Of a DNA stretch of 64,000 bases, positions 43,564 through 52,826 are shown one piece after another (the first letter of the stretch is position 1; the number at the start of each line of letters is the position of its first letter). The DNA is taken from positions 62,001 through 126,000 of the forward strand of contig NZ_WQDY01000010.1 in NCBI RefSeq assembly GCF_013033355.1, read 5' to 3'. Under the pieces are notes generated by a model that was not told the DNA's origin, did no database searches, and saw only the letters and a program-made list of their open reading frames with translations. The stretch comes from Ruegeria lacuscaerulensis. GTDB taxonomy: Bacteria > Pseudomonadota > Alphaproteobacteria > Rhodobacterales > Rhodobacteraceae. Both the position numbers and the translations under genes were made by a program.

Positions 43564-43950
43564 ATGAGTGATTTTTCCCATTCCCTTGCCGCCTCGACCA
43601 GCGCCCTGCGCGCGCAATCGGCGCGTCTGCGACATGTGTCCGAGAATATTTCTAACGCCGATACGCCGGGCTATCGCCGCAAGACCGTGCCTTTTGAAAC
43701 CGTGCAGAAAGACGGGCGCGAGGTGGTGCAGGCCGGGCGGGTCAAGCTGGACCGCCGCGACGCGTCGCGCGTTTACGACCCCGGTCATCCGATGGCGGAT
43801 GAGACCGGCCATTATCGCGGCTCGAATGTCGATCTGATGATCGAGATCGCCGACGCCCGCGAGGCACAGCGCAGTTACGAAGCCAATCTCAAGATGTTCG
43901 ACCAGACACGTCAGATGTCGTCGAGCCTGATGGAACTCCTCAGAAAATAA
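43564..43950 (+). CDS. flgC: Flagellar basal-body rod protein FlgC
   Basis: 128 residues, starting SDFSHSLAASTSALRAQSARLRHVSENISNADTPGYRRKTVPFE and ending VDLMIEIADAREAQRSYEANLKMFDQTRQMSSSLMELLRK, the conserved axial termini. It forms the proximal rod with FlgB, FlgF and FliE. It is 12 bases after flgB with an AAGGAGGC ribosome-binding site. Confidence 0.96.
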   Translation: MSDFSHSLAASTSALRAQSARLRHVSENISNADTPGYRRKTVPFETVQKDGREVVQAGRVKLDRRDASRVYDPGHPMADETGHYRGSNVDLMIEIADAREAQRSYEANLKMFDQTRQMSSSLMELLRK

Positions 43951-43961
43951 AGGACACCAGA

Positions 43962-44252
43962 ATGGATATCCGAGCCCTCAATGCTGCCCAGAACTATGCT
44001 GGCGCGCGCTCTGCAACGCAGGCCGATCCCGATCACGCCGGAATGGCGCAAGGATTGCGCAGTACGTTTCAGGATTTCGCCGCGACGTTGAAACAGTCCG
44101 AGGCCATCTCGCAGACCGCGATGACCGGCCAGGCTGATCCGCACGCGCTGGTGCAGGCGCTGGCGCAGACCGAACTGGCGGTCGAGACGGCCGTGGTCGT
44201 GCGCAACAAAGTGGTCGAGGCCTATCAGGAAATCCTGCGGATGCCGGTCTGA
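43962..44252 (+). CDS. fliE: Flagellar hook-basal body complex protein FliE
   Basis: 96 residues. The C-terminal region DPHALVQALAQTELAVETAVVVRNKVVEAYQEILRMPV is the FliE signature. FliE connects the MS ring and export gate with the rod. It follows flgC by 11 bases and lies four bases before fliQ. Confidence 0.93.
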   Translation: MDIRALNAAQNYAGARSATQADPDHAGMAQGLRSTFQDFAATLKQSEAISQTAMTGQADPHALVQALAQTELAVETAVVVRNKVVEAYQEILRMPV

Positions 44253-44256
44253 CGCG

Positions 44257-44529
44257 ATGCTCAGCGAAGGTCTGTTCTATGACATCGTGCGTCAGGCGCT
44301 GTGGGTCGCGGTGATCACCTCGGTCCCGATCCTGGCGGTGGCGCTGGTCTCGGGCCTGATCGTGGGCCTGTTCCAGGCGCTGACCTCGGTGCAGGAGATG
44401 ACGCTGACCTTCGTGCCCAAGCTGATCGCCATCGTCATCGTGTTTTGGATTTCCATGGGGTTCATGACCCAGACGCTGGTGACGTTTTTCACCACAACCC
44501 TTGTCCCGCTGATCGCCGGAGGTCGCTGA
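44257..44529 (+). CDS. fliQ: Flagellar export gate protein FliQ
   Basis: 90 residues with two long membrane helices (residues 12-38 and 48-75), including GLIVGLFQALTSVQEMTLTFVPKLIAIV, typical of FliQ. It forms part of the FliPQR export gate. FliR and FlhAB are encoded about 5 kb away on the other strand; fliP is not in this window. Its TGA overlaps the flgF ATG. Confidence 0.94.
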   Translation: MLSEGLFYDIVRQALWVAVITSVPILAVALVSGLIVGLFQALTSVQEMTLTFVPKLIAIVIVFWISMGFMTQTLVTFFTTTLVPLIAGGR

Positions 44530-45239
44530 TGGATACCGCCTATACCACCTTGTCCCGCCAGTCGGGGCTGATGAACGAAATGCGGCTGGTGGCGAACAAT
44601 ATCGCCAATGCCAACACCACCGGATACCGCGCGCAAGGCTTGGTGTTTTCCGAATTCGTGCGCGACATGCCCGGCAATCCGTCCTTGTCAATGGCGCGGG
44701 CCGAGGTGCGCAACACGTCATTGCAGCAAGGGGTTCTGACTGAGACTGGGGGCGATTTTGATTTCGCCATCGAAGGCGATGGATTCTTCATGGTCGAAAC
44801 TCCGGACGGCAATCGATTGACACGGGCAGGGGCGTTCTCGCCCAGCGCCGAGGGAGATTTGGTCACGATGGATGGCCACCGTGTGCTGGATAGCAACGGC
44901 GCGCCGGTTTTTGTACCCCCCGACGCGGCCTCGATCGACGTCGGCAGTGACGGCACCCTCAGTATTGAGGGGCAATTGCTGGGACAGCTTGGTGTCTACC
45001 GGGTCGAAGATCCCAAGTCTCTGGTGCGCGAAGGCAGCACGCAGTTCCGTAGCGAAGGCGACGTAGTGCCGATCGATGAGCCGGTGATCGTTCATCGCTT
45101 TCTCGAAGGGTCCAACGTCAACGCGATCGAACAAGTGACACGGCTGGTCGAAATCCAGCGCGCCTATGAGCTGGGCCAGAGCTTTCTTGAAACCGAAGAC
45201 GAACGGGTGCGGGGCGCGCTCAAAGCGCTGATGCGCTGA
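44529..45239 (+). CDS. flgF: Flagellar basal-body rod protein FlgF
   Basis: 236 residues. N-terminal AYTTLSRQSGLMNEMRLVANNIANANTTGYRAQGLVFSEFV, a central FAIEGDGFFMVETPDGNRLTRAGAFSPSAEG and C-terminal NVNAIEQVTRLVEIQRAYELGQSFLETEDERV identify a proximal-rod FlgF. The start overlaps fliQ (TGATG); a longer frame from 44301 is in fact an out-of-frame reading of fliQ. Confidence 0.95.
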   Translation: MDTAYTTLSRQSGLMNEMRLVANNIANANTTGYRAQGLVFSEFVRDMPGNPSLSMARAEVRNTSLQQGVLTETGGDFDFAIEGDGFFMVETPDGNRLTRAGAFSPSAEGDLVTMDGHRVLDSNGAPVFVPPDAASIDVGSDGTLSIEGQLLGQLGVYRVEDPKSLVREGSTQFRSEGDVVPIDEPVIVHRFLEGSNVNAIEQVTRLVEIQRAYELGQSFLETEDERVRGALKALMR

Positions 45240-45260
45240 CATTAGAACGGAGGATCTGAC

Positions 45261-46046
45261 ATGCGAGCATTGAAAATCGCAGCGACGGGCATGACCGCGC
45301 AGCAAATGCGGGTCGAGACGATCTCGAACAACCTCGCGAACATGAACACCACAGGCTACAACGCCCGCCGGGCTGAGTTTGCTGATCTGCATTATCAGCA
45401 AATGGCGCGCGCCGGATCTGTGAACGCTAATGACGGCACAGTTCTGCCTACGGGCATTCAACTTGGCCTTGGCGTGCGGCCTGCTGCCGTCACCGTACAA
45501 TTGGCGCAGGGTGCTTTGTCCGCCACCGGTAGCGATCTTGATGTGGCTGTGGAGGGGCGCGGCTATCTAGAAGTCACGTTGCCCAATGGCCAATCGGCAT
45601 TTACCCGCGATGGCAGTTTGAAGCGATCAGCTGAGGGGCTGATCGTCACCTCGGACGGGTTCGCTGTTGCGCCCGAAATCACCATTCCAGACGATGCAAG
45701 ATCGATCTCGATTAACGCATCGGGCGAGGTCTATGCCTATTTCGACGACGCGCCAGAAGGTCAGCTGTTGGGTGAATTCACATTGGCCAGCTTTTCGAAC
45801 GCCAAAGGTCTGGAGGCGATCGGCAGCAATCTGTTCAAAGAGACCGAGGCTTCGGGCGCGCCCGTAGTCGGCACTCCGGGTGAGGACGGATTGGGCACGT
45901 TGCGGCAAGGTTACCTCGAGGACAGTTCCGTCGACGCCGTGCGTGAGGTCACCGAACTGATCGAGGCCCAGCGGGGCTATGAAATGAACGCCAAAGTCAT
46001 CTCTGCTGTTGATCAGATGATGGGCGCGACGACACAGGTGCGCTGA
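45261..46046 (+). CDS. flgG: Flagellar distal rod protein FlgG
   Basis: 261 residues, standard length. MRALKIAATGMTAQQMRVETISNNLANMNTTGYNARRAEFADLHYQQMARAG and the end REVTELIEAQRGYEMNAKVISAVDQMMGATTQVR are diagnostic of FlgG. It forms the distal rod. GGAGGATCTGAC precedes the ATG, and its stop overlaps the flgA start. Confidence 0.97.
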   Translation: MRALKIAATGMTAQQMRVETISNNLANMNTTGYNARRAEFADLHYQQMARAGSVNANDGTVLPTGIQLGLGVRPAAVTVQLAQGALSATGSDLDVAVEGRGYLEVTLPNGQSAFTRDGSLKRSAEGLIVTSDGFAVAPEITIPDDARSISINASGEVYAYFDDAPEGQLLGEFTLASFSNAKGLEAIGSNLFKETEASGAPVVGTPGEDGLGTLRQGYLEDSSVDAVREVTELIEAQRGYEMNAKVISAVDQMMGATTQVR

Positions 46047-46462
46047 TGCGGACATTTCTTTTGATCCTTGCCCTGGCGGGGCCCTCTGCGGCGCTTGCCG
46101 ATATCGTCGTACCAACCCGCACAATTCGCGCGAAAGAGATCATCGCGCCCACCGACCTTGTCACCAAGGAACAGGACGTTCCCGGAGCGGTTGCGACCCC
46201 GGATATTCTGGTGGGACAGGAAGCGAGAGTGGCGCTTTATCCCGGTCGCCCCATTCGCGCGGGTGACTTCGGCCCACCCGCACTCGTGGACCGCAATGAC
46301 CTGGTGGTTCTAGTTTTTGACCGCCAGCCTCTGTCAATCACTGCCGAAGGACGCGCGTTGGGGCGTGGGGCTGTTGGCGACCGGATCCGAGTGATGAATC
46401 TGTCGTCCCGAACCACCGTGACCGGTCTCATCCGGCTCGACGGTCAAATCGAGGTAAAATGA
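46046..46462 (+). CDS. flgA: Flagellar P-ring assembly chaperone FlgA
   Basis: 138 residues with a signal peptide (MRTFLLILALAGPSAALA) and an SAF domain (RTIRAKEIIAPTDLVTKEQDVPGA, then GRPIRAGDFGPPALVDRNDLVVLVFDRQPLSITAEGRALGRGAVGDRIRVMN). It is the short FlgA form common in alphaproteobacteria and assists FlgI assembly in the periplasm. Overlaps flgG and flgH by one to four bases. Confidence 0.92.
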   Translation: MRTFLLILALAGPSAALADIVVPTRTIRAKEIIAPTDLVTKEQDVPGAVATPDILVGQEARVALYPGRPIRAGDFGPPALVDRNDLVVLVFDRQPLSITAEGRALGRGAVGDRIRVMNLSSRTTVTGLIRLDGQIEVK

Positions 46463-47193
46463 TGTCAGGACTTGCCAAAACAGTTCTTTTGGGCGCGCTT
46501 GCTTTGTCGGCCTGTGGCCGCGTGGATCATCTGGGCAAACCGCCCAGTTTTACTCCGAACGAGGATTCTCCGGAACATGTCGCGATGCTCTGGCCGGGTT
46601 TGCCACTGCATACTCAACCGCAGCGGCCTGTTGACCAATCATCGCTTTGGACCGGGGGGCAGAAATCGCTTTTGGGGGATCAGCGCGCCATCAAAAAAGG
46701 CGATATCTTAACTGTTGTCATCGAACTTGACGAAAAAGCTGAAATTTCGAACGACACGAACCGGTCTCGGTCCGGGTCTGAAAACCTTGAGATACCGGGT
46801 CTGTTTGGCCTGCCGCAGAGGGCGCTGGAACAACTGCCTGAAGGGGCGTCTTTGGATGAAGCGGTTTCGATCGACTCGGCGTCGTCCAGTCGTGGGAAGG
46901 GCTCGGTTAAACGCAAGGAAAAGCTGACATTGCGGGTCGCCGCTACTGTTATCGATGCGCTTCCCAACGGTGTGCTGGCCATTTCCGGTTCACAAGAATT
47001 GCGAGTGAATTTCGAACTGCGAGAGCTGCTGGTCACAGGCTATGTGCGCCCGCAGGATATCTCGCGACAGAATGAAATTACCTATGACAAAATCGCCTCG
47101 GCGCGCGTGTCTTATGGTGGCCGTGGCCAGATTACCGACGTCCAGCAGCCCCGCTACGGGCAGCAGGTCCTTGATACACTTTTGCCGTTCTGA
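46459..47193 (+). CDS. flgH: Flagellar L-ring protein FlgH
   Basis: 244-residue lipoprotein: signal peptide with lipobox LSAC-G (MMSGLAKTVLLGALALSAC), then SLWTGGQKSLLGDQRAIKKGDILTVVIELDEKAEISNDTNRSR and the C-terminal RPQDISRQNEITYDKIASARVSYGGRGQITDVQQPRYGQQVLDTLLPF. It forms the outer-membrane ring. Coupled to flgA by an ATGA overlap. Confidence 0.96.
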   Translation: MMSGLAKTVLLGALALSACGRVDHLGKPPSFTPNEDSPEHVAMLWPGLPLHTQPQRPVDQSSLWTGGQKSLLGDQRAIKKGDILTVVIELDEKAEISNDTNRSRSGSENLEIPGLFGLPQRALEQLPEGASLDEAVSIDSASSSRGKGSVKRKEKLTLRVAATVIDALPNGVLAISGSQELRVNFELRELLVTGYVRPQDISRQNEITYDKIASARVSYGGRGQITDVQQPRYGQQVLDTLLPF

Positions 47194-47202
47194 GGTCGCG
47201 CT

Positions 47203-47724
47203 TTGATTAAGAAACTTCTTCCCGTTATTTTTCTGTTGGTTGGTCTCGGTGGCGGTATCGGCGCAGGCGTCGTTCTGTCACCGTCGGACGAGGTAAAGCC
47301 AAGCGACGCGAAAAAAGCAGACAAAGCCGGCAAGACCGAAGCAAAAGAAAAAAAGAAAGACGCCAAATCCAAATCGGCTGGCAAGAAAGACAAGTCAGGT
47401 GGGATGGAGTATCTGAAGCTTTCCAAACAATTCGTAATTCCGGTTGTCGAGGCCGAACGGATCTCGGGCATGGTTACGATGTCACTGAGCCTTGAAGCGG
47501 ATGGCGGGATATCCGACAGTTTTTATGCGATTGAGCCCAAGCTGAGGGATCGTTTCCTGCAGGTCTTGTTCGATCACGCCAACATGGGTGGATTTGATGG
47601 CAACTTCACCACCTCTGATAATCTTGATGTATTGCGCAAGGCTTTGCTTGAGGTGGCGCAGAAGGATCTTGGGAAAAGCGTTCAAAACGTGCTGATTACG
47701 AGCGTCAACCGACAGGACATCTGA
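47203..47724 (+). CDS. fliL: FliL-like flagellar basal-body protein
   Basis: 173 residues. An N-terminal membrane helix (LLPVIFLLVGLGGGIGAGVVL) is followed by a long lysine-rich linker (about residues 28-65) and a FliL domain: YLKLSKQFVIPVVEAERISGMVTMSLSLEAD and LRDRFLQVLFDHANMGGFDGNF. FliL supports stator function near MotB. The start is a TTG at 47203 with GAGG upstream; no ATG gives the membrane helix. It ends the plus-strand operon and lies 7 bases from the convergent next gene. Confidence 0.88.
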   Translation: MIKKLLPVIFLLVGLGGGIGAGVVLSPSDEVKPSDAKKADKAGKTEAKEKKKDAKSKSAGKKDKSGGMEYLKLSKQFVIPVVEAERISGMVTMSLSLEADGGISDSFYAIEPKLRDRFLQVLFDHANMGGFDGNFTTSDNLDVLRKALLEVAQKDLGKSVQNVLITSVNRQDI

Positions 47725-47731
47725 AACCGGG

Positions 47732-48115
47732 CTAATAGGTCTGTTTCTTGCCGAGCGCCAAACGGCGTTCGGCTTTTTGCATTTCGGACAGTCTTTCTAC
47801 GGCTTGTTGCCGCCCGAATGCCAACCGCAAGGCATCCATCGAGGCAAGCTTTTGCGCCGTGACGCGAGCAAGTTCCATGTTCAGTTGACGCCGCGCCCGG
47901 GACTCCCATCCACTCCACAAGACGTCAGTGCCGGTCACTTGGTATCCTTTGGTTTGTCCCGCGTCGACGCGCGATTTCTGGACCTGACCGTCCAGCCGTG
48001 ACAGCTGTTGCTTGATCCGCGCTTCCTCTTCGAGCACAGGTTTCAGGTTTTGGTATTCCTTCTGAAAAGCGGCCTGGGTCGCCGCGCTGATATCCGCATA
48101 TTTCTTTGATTTCAT
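47732..48115 (-). CDS. Coiled-coil protein after flhB, FliJ-like candidate
   Basis: 127 residues, all-helical and charged, with a long coiled coil (QNLKPVLEEEARIKQQLSRLDGQVQKSR ... RRQLNMELARVTAQKLASMDALRLAFGRQQAVERLSEMQKAERRL). No named family is evident. Size, composition and linkage to export genes suggest a FliJ-type export chaperone or ATPase stalk, which is otherwise missing beside fliI. It overlaps flhB by four bases (ATGA), so it belongs to the sltF-flhA-fliR-flhB block. Confidence 0.65.
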   Translation of the reverse strand: MKSKKYADISAATQAAFQKEYQNLKPVLEEEARIKQQLSRLDGQVQKSRVDAGQTKGYQVTGTDVLWSGWESRARRQLNMELARVTAQKLASMDALRLAFGRQQAVERLSEMQKAERRLALGKKQTY

Positions 48116-49200
48116 CTGATCTGTTCCTTCGCGCGTTTGCGCATCGTTTCGGCAAAGCGAATGGCAGCGGCGACCGGGCGGTAGAGTTCCTCCGGGATTT
48201 CCTGACCGATCTCGACGGTGGCGTGCAATGCCCTTGCGGTTGGCGGATCAGAATGGATGGGGACATCTGCCGTCCCGGCAGCCGACCGGATCGAGGCCGC
48301 AACCTCATCCACACCTTTGGCCACACAAACGGGGGCAGACCCTGTTTTGCGAGACCATTTCAACGCTACCGCAAAGTGGGTTGGGTTCACGATCACCACA
48401 TCTGCCCTCGGAACGTCAGCCATCATCTGGTTTGTGGCAATGTCCTGAGCTCTCTGCCGCCGTTGTTGTTTAACATGGGGATCGCCTTCGGCATCTTTGG
48501 TTTCGTCCTGGATTTCCTTGCGCGACATGCGGTTCTTCCGGATGTGCTCGGCATATTGCCAGAAATAGTCCACGGCTCCGATCACAAGGGCGATCACTAC
48601 GACGATGAAAAGGAATCGAAGCAGCAGGTTCATCATCAACAATAAGGATGATTGTACCGGTGCAGCGCTTGCCGACAGGATATCGTCCAGGTTTGCACGC
48701 AAAAACAAGGCGAGGCAGGTTCCATAAATTGTCAGTTTTACAAAGCTCTTGGCGAATTCGAACAGGCCTCCACGCCCGAACTTGTTCTTGGCGTTGGACA
48801 GCACCGAAACGCGCGACAGTTTGGGTTTGAGTTTGGTCGGTGCGAAGATCAGCGCGCGCTGGGCGATCAGGCTGAGTAGAACGGCCGCAGCAGGTAACGC
48901 AAACAGAACGGAAACTGCGGCGAGGGTGGTCTTGAGCATACCGCCGACAGGGTTGACGGAAGGGCCTTGGACTAACAGACCTGAAAGGTCGTCTGCTTGA
49001 TCAATCAGAACGACAAAGACGGTCCCAAGCTGTTGCACACCGTATTGGCCCGCGGCCAACATTGCCAAAAGAAATCCGGAATATGCGGCAACGACAGACA
49101 GGTCATTGGATTTTGCAACCTCGCCCTTTTCGCGTGCCTTCTGCAGCTTTTGCGGGGTTGGTTCAAAGGACTTTTCGCTTTCGTCGTCACCAGCGCTCAT
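48112..49200 (-). CDS. flhB: Flagellar export switch protein FlhB
   Basis: 362 residues with four membrane helices and a cytosolic domain containing the autocleavage motif NPTH (272-275, VNPTHFAVALKW). N-terminus EKSFEPTPQKLQKAREKGEVAKSNDLS is typical. It switches export from hook to filament substrates. The ATG at 49200 overlaps the fliR stop; the longer frame to 49251 intrudes on fliR. Confidence 0.95.
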   Translation of the reverse strand: MSAGDDESEKSFEPTPQKLQKAREKGEVAKSNDLSVVAAYSGFLLAMLAAGQYGVQQLGTVFVVLIDQADDLSGLLVQGPSVNPVGGMLKTTLAAVSVLFALPAAAVLLSLIAQRALIFAPTKLKPKLSRVSVLSNAKNKFGRGGLFEFAKSFVKLTIYGTCLALFLRANLDDILSASAAPVQSSLLLMMNLLLRFLFIVVVIALVIGAVDYFWQYAEHIRKNRMSRKEIQDETKDAEGDPHVKQQRRQRAQDIATNQMMADVPRADVVIVNPTHFAVALKWSRKTGSAPVCVAKGVDEVAASIRSAAGTADVPIHSDPPTARALHATVEIGQEIPEELYRPVAAAIRFAETMRKRAKEQIR

Positions 49201-49970
49201 CTGGTGGCCCCCAACGGGTTGGCAATGAATGCGAACAGGGCGTCCGACCACACAGACAGGATCAAGGGTGTTCCGGCAAAAAGAAGAAACAGGCCCGCAA
49301 ATGTGATCGCAGGCGCACCGACGAAAGCGACCATGAGTTGGGGCATGGCGCGGTTGATGACACCAAGCGCGAGGTTATAGATCAGCGAGGCAATCACAAA
49401 TGGCATTGCCAGGCTAAAGGCCAGCGCAAAACTCTGGGCGACGTTGCGAACGCCCCAGTGCGAGAGATCCGATGCCGCAGGCGCGGTGCCCAATGGAAAC
49501 AGCATGTAGCTGTGGATCAGAAACTCGGCTACACGGACATGCAGACCAAGCAATACCGCAAGGGTCAACCCGGCAAGCGTCAGCATGTATCCCATGGCCG
49601 GAACAGGATCGGCTGCGGCTCCTCCGAGAATTTGGGAAAGGGAGGCGGCCTGCGCTGCAATAGATCCCGCAGTTTGCAGGGCCAGCACGAACAGACGCAG
49701 CCCCAACCCCAGAATCATCCCGACCAGAATTTCCGTTCCGATAAGTCGGACAAGAGGCAGCAAGCCTGTTCCACCTTCAGGGGACGGCGCGGCTGGGCTG
49801 ACCACCAATGTAAAAGCAACCGCGATGGCAAGTTTTACGCGGGTTGGGATGCTTCGCTCTCCAAATGCTGGCAGCAAAGAGACCAGTGCCGATACCCTAA
49901 GAAACACGGCAAAAAGGTGCCAAAGCCCGCCCCCCAACTGGGGCAATAGCTCAGGCGGGAGGGCGATCAC
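49197..49970 (-). CDS. fliR: Flagellar export gate protein FliR
   Basis: 257 residues with about six membrane helices. Family blocks include LFAVFLRVSALVSLLPAFGERSIPTRVKLAIAVAFT and EFLIHSYMLFPLG. It begins at a GTG overlapping the flhA stop (GTGA) and ends in an ATGA overlap with flhB. It is a part of the core export gate with FliP and FliQ. Confidence 0.93.
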   Translation of the reverse strand: MIALPPELLPQLGGGLWHLFAVFLRVSALVSLLPAFGERSIPTRVKLAIAVAFTLVVSPAAPSPEGGTGLLPLVRLIGTEILVGMILGLGLRLFVLALQTAGSIAAQAASLSQILGGAAADPVPAMGYMLTLAGLTLAVLLGLHVRVAEFLIHSYMLFPLGTAPAASDLSHWGVRNVAQSFALAFSLAMPFVIASLIYNLALGVINRAMPQLMVAFVGAPAITFAGLFLLFAGTPLILSVWSDALFAFIANPLGATR

Positions 49971-52054
49971 GCGGGAACCGTTCCAACAAGGGCCGGTCGC
50001 GCTTCCAGACCGATTTCTTCAAAAGACAGGACCGGGTTAGATATGCCGCGAGCGTGCATGATCGTGCGCAATAGCCTGCGTCGCCGGGTCGAGGTCACAA
50101 CTGCGGGGAACAGCCCGTGATCGGCGGATTGCGCGACGCTGTCCACGACACCATCGGCCAGTTTGTTGAACAGGTTTGGCGGCAAAGCTACGTCCAGACC
50201 TGCATTGGGAGCGTCGATCTGGTAGGTGACGAATGTGTCCTCCCATTCTGGCGCCAGCTGAATCAGGGGAATCGATCCATCCTCGCGCTTTATTTCGGCG
50301 ACCAGTTGAAAGCCCAAGCGTTGCCGAACCAGTTCGCAGATACCTTCGGGCTGGGTGGTGGTCAGGCGCGCCTCGGCCACGCTTTCCAAAATCAGGGCCA
50401 TGTTGCGAATCGAGACCCGCTCGTCCAGCAACAACCGCAACACCGCGTGCAGCGTGTCGATGGGCACTTTATCCGGTATCAACTCATCCAGTAGTTTGCG
50501 GTTGGCCTCGGCCCGAACAGGATCACTTAGCTTGGTCATTTCAGACAGCAGGCGGCACAGGGATTTCGGCGTCAGCAGGCGCGAGAAATTCTGCTTGATG
50601 ATCTCAAGCAAATGAGTCGCCAGAATCTCGGGTGGAGAGACGATGGTGGCACCACTCATTGCAGCGGCTTCTTGATCTTTGGGCAAGATCCAGCGGGCGG
50701 GTGCACCATAAACCGGCTCGGTCACGTCATTGCCGTCGGGCAACAGGTCATGTCCGTCTTGTACCAGCGCCAAAACCAGATCGGGGTTCAGAACCCCGCG
50801 TGCCTGTTCGACGCCTTGAACCTTCACCACATAGGTCCCCATGGGCAGATCCGCCCGGTCAGTCAGGCGAATGTCCGGAAGGATCAGCCCGAAGGTTGAG
50901 GCGACATAGGTCCTCATGTTGGCGATCCGTGCATCAAGACCGGTACCGGGGTTCAGAACCATGCTGACAAGGTCGGGCGCGAATTCCAGATGCACATCGT
51001 CCAGGTCGAGAATGTCCCCAATGGCCTGTGAAACGGGTGTGTCTGTATCCGGTGTCGCAGCAATCGCCGCATCGTCAGCCGCTTTTTGCTTTTGGTAGAC
51101 GCTATATGCGGTGTACCCCAAGACCCCGGCACCGATGATGAAGGGCAGGAACGGTAACCCCGGCACCAGCGCAAACAGAACCATCAGAACTGCAACGGTA
51201 CCAAGCGCCGCCGGGTGGCGGCCAAGCTGCGAGAACAACGCGCTGTCGGTTGCGCCCTGCGTTCCGCCACGCGCCAGCAGCAGCGCGGATGCGATCGATA
51301 TGATCACGGCCGGAATCTGCGTAACCAGACCATCGCCTACGGTGAGAATCGCATAGGTTTCAAACGCCGAAGAAACCGGCATCCCATGGACGATGACCCC
51401 CATGATCAGTCCCATCACAAGGTTTAACAACGTGATCAGCAGACCCGCAACCGCGTCTCCTTTGACGAATTTCGATGCACCATCAAGTGAGCCGAAAAAG
51501 GTAGTCTCTTGCTGTTCCCGTTCGCGCCTTTCCTTGGCCTGTTGATGGTCGATGGCACCGGCGGACATGTCGCTGTCGATGGCCAGTTGCTTGCCCGGCA
51601 TCCCGTCCAGCGCAAAGCGCGCGCCGACTTCGGCCATGCGGGCGGCGCCCTTGGTGATGACCATGAAATTCACGATCAGCAGCACGCCGAATACCACGAG
51701 ACCCAAAAAGATGCTGCCGCCCATGACGAAGTTAGCAAACCCCTCAATCACGTCGCCCGCGGCGTTGGGACCGGTATGGCCCTGACCGATGATCAGCTTG
51801 GTCGAGGACACGTTCAGCGATAACCGCAACATAAGTGAGGCCAGCAGGATCGTCGGGAAGGATGAGAAATCCAGCGGCCGCTCGACAAACAGGGTTAGCG
51901 TAAAAATCAAAATGGCCAACGCGAATGAGGCCGCCAACCCAACGTCCAGCACCCAGGCTGGCATCGGCAGGATCATCATTACGATGACCGTCATCAGAGC
52001 CACTGCCAGCATAACGGTCGGGGAAAACAGGGAACGGGCGTCGATCTTGGGCAC
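49967..52054 (-). CDS. flhA: Flagellar export apparatus protein FlhA
   Basis: 695 residues, the normal length. Eight membrane helices in the first 320 residues; the conserved FHIPEP-type block appears as FVVFGVLLIVNFMVITKGAARMAEVGARFALDGMPGKQLAIDSDMSAGAID, followed by the cytosolic ring domain. FlhA drives proton-powered export. GTG start at 52054 behind TAGGAG. It lies nine bases downstream of the lytic transglycosylase gene. Confidence 0.97.
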   Translation of the reverse strand: MPKIDARSLFSPTVMLAVALMTVIVMMILPMPAWVLDVGLAASFALAILIFTLTLFVERPLDFSSFPTILLASLMLRLSLNVSSTKLIIGQGHTGPNAAGDVIEGFANFVMGGSIFLGLVVFGVLLIVNFMVITKGAARMAEVGARFALDGMPGKQLAIDSDMSAGAIDHQQAKERREREQQETTFFGSLDGASKFVKGDAVAGLLITLLNLVMGLIMGVIVHGMPVSSAFETYAILTVGDGLVTQIPAVIISIASALLLARGGTQGATDSALFSQLGRHPAALGTVAVLMVLFALVPGLPFLPFIIGAGVLGYTAYSVYQKQKAADDAAIAATPDTDTPVSQAIGDILDLDDVHLEFAPDLVSMVLNPGTGLDARIANMRTYVASTFGLILPDIRLTDRADLPMGTYVVKVQGVEQARGVLNPDLVLALVQDGHDLLPDGNDVTEPVYGAPARWILPKDQEAAAMSGATIVSPPEILATHLLEIIKQNFSRLLTPKSLCRLLSEMTKLSDPVRAEANRKLLDELIPDKVPIDTLHAVLRLLLDERVSIRNMALILESVAEARLTTTQPEGICELVRQRLGFQLVAEIKREDGSIPLIQLAPEWEDTFVTYQIDAPNAGLDVALPPNLFNKLADGVVDSVAQSADHGLFPAVVTSTRRRRLLRTIMHARGISNPVLSFEEIGLEARPALVGTVPA

Positions 52055-52063
52055 GCGAGGCTC

Positions 52064-52753
52064 CTAGTTGAAGGAAATGAAGGCAGAGGCAGATCCGGTC
52101 GCCGGCATCAGCGACCCAAGCGCGCCAGCGGGCGCTTGATCGGCCCGCAGCGGGATCAGCGGAGACGCCGATCCGGTAAACGGATCGCGTGACGCGATGG
52201 CGCGTGTTTCGTTGTAGTCCAACTCCGCCAAGACACGCTGGAACCTATCGGAATAGGTCTGTGCCAAATGGGGTGTGCGCGAGTGGTATGCCCCCGCAGC
52301 CGCGGTCCACGAGCCGAGCTCAGCATAAAGATCTTTCAGGAACCGTGCGGCGTAAGTGGCGTTTTCATCGGGGTCAAACATTGCGTCGATGGACCGGAAC
52401 GCCTTGCCATGCCAGCGGTAGTTGATCTGGAAACATCCAATGTCAAAGCTGCGTTTTCCTGCCTTGAAGATATTGAAAACATAAGACTTTGCCTCAAACT
52501 CGGATTTGAACCAAAAGTCCTTTCCTTCGACATTGATGGCCCATGGCCAAGGCGAAAGCCGTCCGTCAATGGCGCGGCCTGTTTCAACGCGTGTTATGGC
52601 GTGCAACACCTCAAGCGGGACGCCTTCGGACGTAGCCGCACGCTGGGCGGCCCGATCGCATATGTCTGCGGTGTGGGGGTTGGGCATGGCGAGCGCCTGT
52701 TGACCCACGCAAAGTGCAAGCGCCAAAAGTCCAGGTATCGTTCGATGGGGCAT
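52064..52753 (-). CDS. sltF: Periplasmic lytic transglycosylase, SltF type
   Basis: 229 residues with a signal peptide (MPHRTIPGLLALALCVGQQALA) and an SLT domain: catalytic Glu57 in HAITRVETGR, then FDIGCFQINYRWHGKAF and DPDENATYAARFLKDLYAELGSWTAAAGAYHSR. By position at the head of the flhA block and by size it resembles SltF, which opens peptidoglycan for rod assembly in Rhodobacter, where FlgJ lacks the muramidase domain. No flgJ is visible here. Its promoter region has only a weak TTTA-N7-TTAG site. Confidence 0.85.
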   Translation of the reverse strand: MPHRTIPGLLALALCVGQQALAMPNPHTADICDRAAQRAATSEGVPLEVLHAITRVETGRAIDGRLSPWPWAINVEGKDFWFKSEFEAKSYVFNIFKAGKRSFDIGCFQINYRWHGKAFRSIDAMFDPDENATYAARFLKDLYAELGSWTAAAGAYHSRTPHLAQTYSDRFQRVLAELDYNETRAIASRDPFTGSASPLIPLRADQAPAGALGSLMPATGSASAFISFN

Positions 52754-52826
52754 TCTGCCGGTCCGGGATTCTGATCAATCCGGGTCAGGTTAGCTGCGGC
52801 AGGGTTTACAGAGGGTTAGCGCCCAA

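Noticed and set aside
47285-47400. Frameshift or low-complexity artefact in fliL
   Set aside because: The lysine-rich stretch (KKADKAGKTEAKEKKKDAK) is in frame between the membrane helix and the FliL domain and is a common linker type.
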